From Parabacteroides sp. (GTDB taxonomy: Bacteria > Bacteroidota > Bacteroidia > Bacteroidales > Tannerellaceae), in the NCBI GenBank assembly GCA_020026285.1, contig JAHHQS010000056.1, forward strand, positions 1-22,516: a stretch of DNA of 22,516 nucleotides, in the 5' to 3' direction. The position numbers were made by a program, and so were the translations under genes. Below are positions 22,004-22,516 of the stretch, one piece after another; the first letter of the stretch is position 1, and each line of letters begins with the position of its first letter. The notes beneath the pieces were generated by a model. It was not told the origin of the DNA. It saw only the letters and a list, made by a program, of their open reading frames with translations, and ran no database searches.

Positions 22004-22516
22004 ATGAAAATAGATATAAATTGGATTCAAATAATCCTAACTTTTATGCAATTAATATCATTAATCGCGTATGGACTAATTTTAAAACATTTACAATCTT
22101 ATTATTCTCAAAAGGGCAAGAATACAGCATTAAAGGAGGACTCTAAATATATTGCTTACGAAACAGAAAAAGGAAAAAATCTTGCGACAAAAGAAGATAT
22201 TAAAAATATTACGGAGAAAATAGAATCTGTAAAAAAGAGCTATAGCGAAGCATTGGAGAATCACAAGATCGAGCTACAAAAGGAGTTTGACCAACATAAA
22301 TATATCATGAACCTTTGTCGTTCTTTAGATATTTATTTGCTAAAACAAATAGTCAAATGTATTTCTACAGAAATAAAAACAAGATCTGCAGAAGGAGAAG
22401 ATGAACGCTTTGCAAACGATGAACCAGATGACACAAAATTAATTGAAGAGAATAATAAACTCTATACTTTTTTACAGACTTATGAGAATAGATATAAGAG
22501 TAGCAAAACTATATGC
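22004..22516 (+). CDS. Membrane-anchored coiled-coil protein, 3' part outside the window
   Basis: The frame from ATG at 22004 stays open for 171 codons to the window edge. The N-terminus (MKIDINWIQIILTFMQLISL, continuing to LIAYGLIL) is one membrane segment at residues about 8-28. A charged coiled coil follows, with YETEKGKNLATKEDIKNITE and KIESVKKSYSEALENHKIEL. Later residues are acidic (EGEDERFANDEPDDTKL). The EKGKNLATKEDI segment recalls single-pass membrane proteins met beside mobile elements and defence genes, from memory and not verified. It follows the ASCH gene by 20 bp in the rightward unit and could be a superinfection-exclusion or accessory lysogeny protein. Confidence 0.72.
   Translation, partial: MKIDINWIQIILTFMQLISLIAYGLILKHLQSYYSQKGKNTALKEDSKYIAYETEKGKNLATKEDIKNITEKIESVKKSYSEALENHKIELQKEFDQHKYIMNLCRSLDIYLLKQIVKCISTEIKTRSAEGEDERFANDEPDDTKLIEENNKLYTFLQTYENRYKSSKTIC

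Overview
This window is a large part of an AT-rich, tailed-phage (siphovirus-like) genome or prophage, very probably from a Bacteroidales host such as Bacteroides or Parabacteroides. The host call rests on promoter elements of the Bacteroidetes type (TTG or TTTG, 19 nt, TAnnTTTG), mostly weak Shine-Dalgarno sequences, and tail and head proteins of the kind seen in gut Bacteroides phages. No integrase, replication or lysis gene lies inside the window, so temperate lifestyle is suggested only by the XRE-type regulator with its operator array.

Layout. A control region at about 21,118-21,318 drives two divergent units. To the right (plus strand): an XRE regulator, an ASCH-domain protein, and a membrane-anchored coiled-coil protein cut by the window end. 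To the left (minus strand), in transcription order: an amidoligase, a class II glutamine amidotransferase, a 57-aa protein, an initiator-like tRNA-CAU, a second ASCH protein, an Arg-rich 65-aa protein, a PP-loop (PAPS-reductase-like) protein, a basic 71-aa protein, a ParB/Srx-like protein and a 60-aa protein. The virion genes follow: small and large terminase, portal, a self-contained HicAB toxin-antitoxin cassette, scaffold, a decoration-like protein, major capsid, four connector/neck/tail-completion proteins, major tail protein, tail assembly chaperones with a programmed -1 frameshift, tape measure, a small protein, distal tail protein, and a 1083-aa tail tip/fibre protein with a collagen stretch and an S74 chaperone. 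A further tail-end gene begins at the left edge.

How it works together. The divergent region holds five operator-like sites (ATAAAGTnnACTTTAT family) spaced 33, 32, 33 and 33 bp. They overlap the leftward promoter at one end and the regulator's start codon at the other, a layout fit for a repressor-controlled switch. The first leftward genes look like accessory 'takeover or modification' functions: amidoligase plus amidotransferase, tRNA, ASCH, and a PP-loop/ParB pair like IbrA/IbrB. The rest is a packaging and morphogenesis operon. HicAB has its own promoter, a palindromic operator and terminators on both sides, as expected of a moron. The tail chaperone frameshift has a canonical slippery heptamer, a 6-nt spacer and a perfect 9-bp stem, and it explains a stretch before the tape measure gene that otherwise looks non-coding.
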